This document shows, in pieces, positions 5,254 to 5,312 of a stretch of 5,312 bases of DNA. Origin of the DNA: JBLIAZ01 sp047632015 (GTDB lineage Bacteria > Bacteroidota > Bacteroidia > Flavobacteriales_C > GCA-002722245). Under the pieces are notes generated by a model. It did no database searches, was not told the DNA's origin, and saw only the letters and a program-made list of their open reading frames with translations. The stretch covers positions 1 to 5,312 of the forward strand of contig JBLIBC010000202.1 of the NCBI GenBank assembly GCA_047632015.1, given 5' to 3'. The position numbers were made by a program, and so were the translations under genes. Every line of letters begins with the position of its first letter. Position 1 is the first letter of the stretch.

Positions 5254-5312
5254 ATGAAAGTTGCGGTAATAGGGTCAGGAACAATGGGGTTGGGCATAGC
5301 ACATGTGTTTGC
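5254..5312 (+). CDS. 3-hydroxyacyl-CoA dehydrogenase (3-hydroxybutyryl-CoA dehydrogenase type), N-terminal part
   Basis: Only the first 19 codons and two bases are present; the gene runs off the right edge. The protein starts MKVAVIGSGTMGLGIAHVF, the NAD-binding Rossmann start of 3-hydroxyacyl-CoA dehydrogenases, with the diagnostic GxGxMGxGIA at residues 7-16. These enzymes interconvert acetoacetyl-CoA-type 3-ketoacyl-CoA and 3-hydroxyacyl-CoA using NAD(P). The fragment starts directly at the Rossmann fold with no preceding enoyl-CoA hydratase domain, which favours a stand-alone short enzyme of the 3-hydroxybutyryl-CoA dehydrogenase kind over an FadB-like fusion. The ATG begins one base after the thiolase stop (TAAAATG), so the two are almost surely co-transcribed and translationally coupled. 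The product supplied by the thiolase is the natural substrate here. Confidence 0.88.
   Translation, partial: MKVAVIGSGTMGLGIAHVF

Noticed and set aside
5006..5302. Minus-strand open frame of 98 codons crossing the thiolase/dehydrogenase junction
   Set aside because: Proline-rich shadow of Gly-rich thiolase motifs read in reverse; both plus-strand genes are well supported.

Overview
The window looks like an ordinary chromosomal stretch from a member of the Bacteroidota, probably of the Flavobacteriales. The evidence is the AT-rich sequence, starts without clear Shine-Dalgarno sites, a promoter-like TAnnTTTG element, a DUF2141 exported protein, and the Bacteroidota flavour of the Mpl-like ligase and MBL-fold hydrolase. 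I cannot place it to genus. I see no mobile element, CRISPR array, tRNA, rRNA or sign of horizontal transfer.

Layout. The left half (1-2823) is one compact minus-strand operon. In transcription order it holds an MBL-fold metallo-hydrolase (2823-1984), a secreted DUF2141 protein (1987-1541, overlapping by 4 bp as ATGA), an Mpl-like Mur ligase (1521-166), and the first 53 codons of a histidine phosphatase (161 to the window edge). A 164-bp divergent intergenic region (2824-2987) carries Bacteroidota-type promoter candidates facing both ways and an exact 9-mer match to the DnaA box. The right half is on the plus strand: a ROK-family sugar-kinase-like protein (2988-3941), a 117-bp gap, then a thiolase (4059-5252) followed after one base by the first 19 codons of a 3-hydroxyacyl-CoA dehydrogenase (5254 to the window edge).

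How the genes work together. The thiolase and dehydrogenase are consecutive enzymes of short-chain acyl-CoA metabolism (acetyl-CoA / acetoacetyl-CoA / 3-hydroxybutyryl-CoA) and almost certainly share a transcript. The Mpl-like ligase points to recycling of murein peptides. Its partners (MBL hydrolase, DUF2141, histidine phosphatase) have no obvious shared pathway, so a functional link is only suggested by tight spacing. The ROK protein stands alone.

I find no clear new multi-gene system. The points most worth a second look are: the ROK protein keeps its catalytic Asp, zinc-site Cys residues and EGGH motif but has altered both ATP phosphate-binding motifs; a perfect DnaA box lies over the -33 region of that gene's candidate promoter; and the thiolase coding sequence contains a long near-perfect hairpin.
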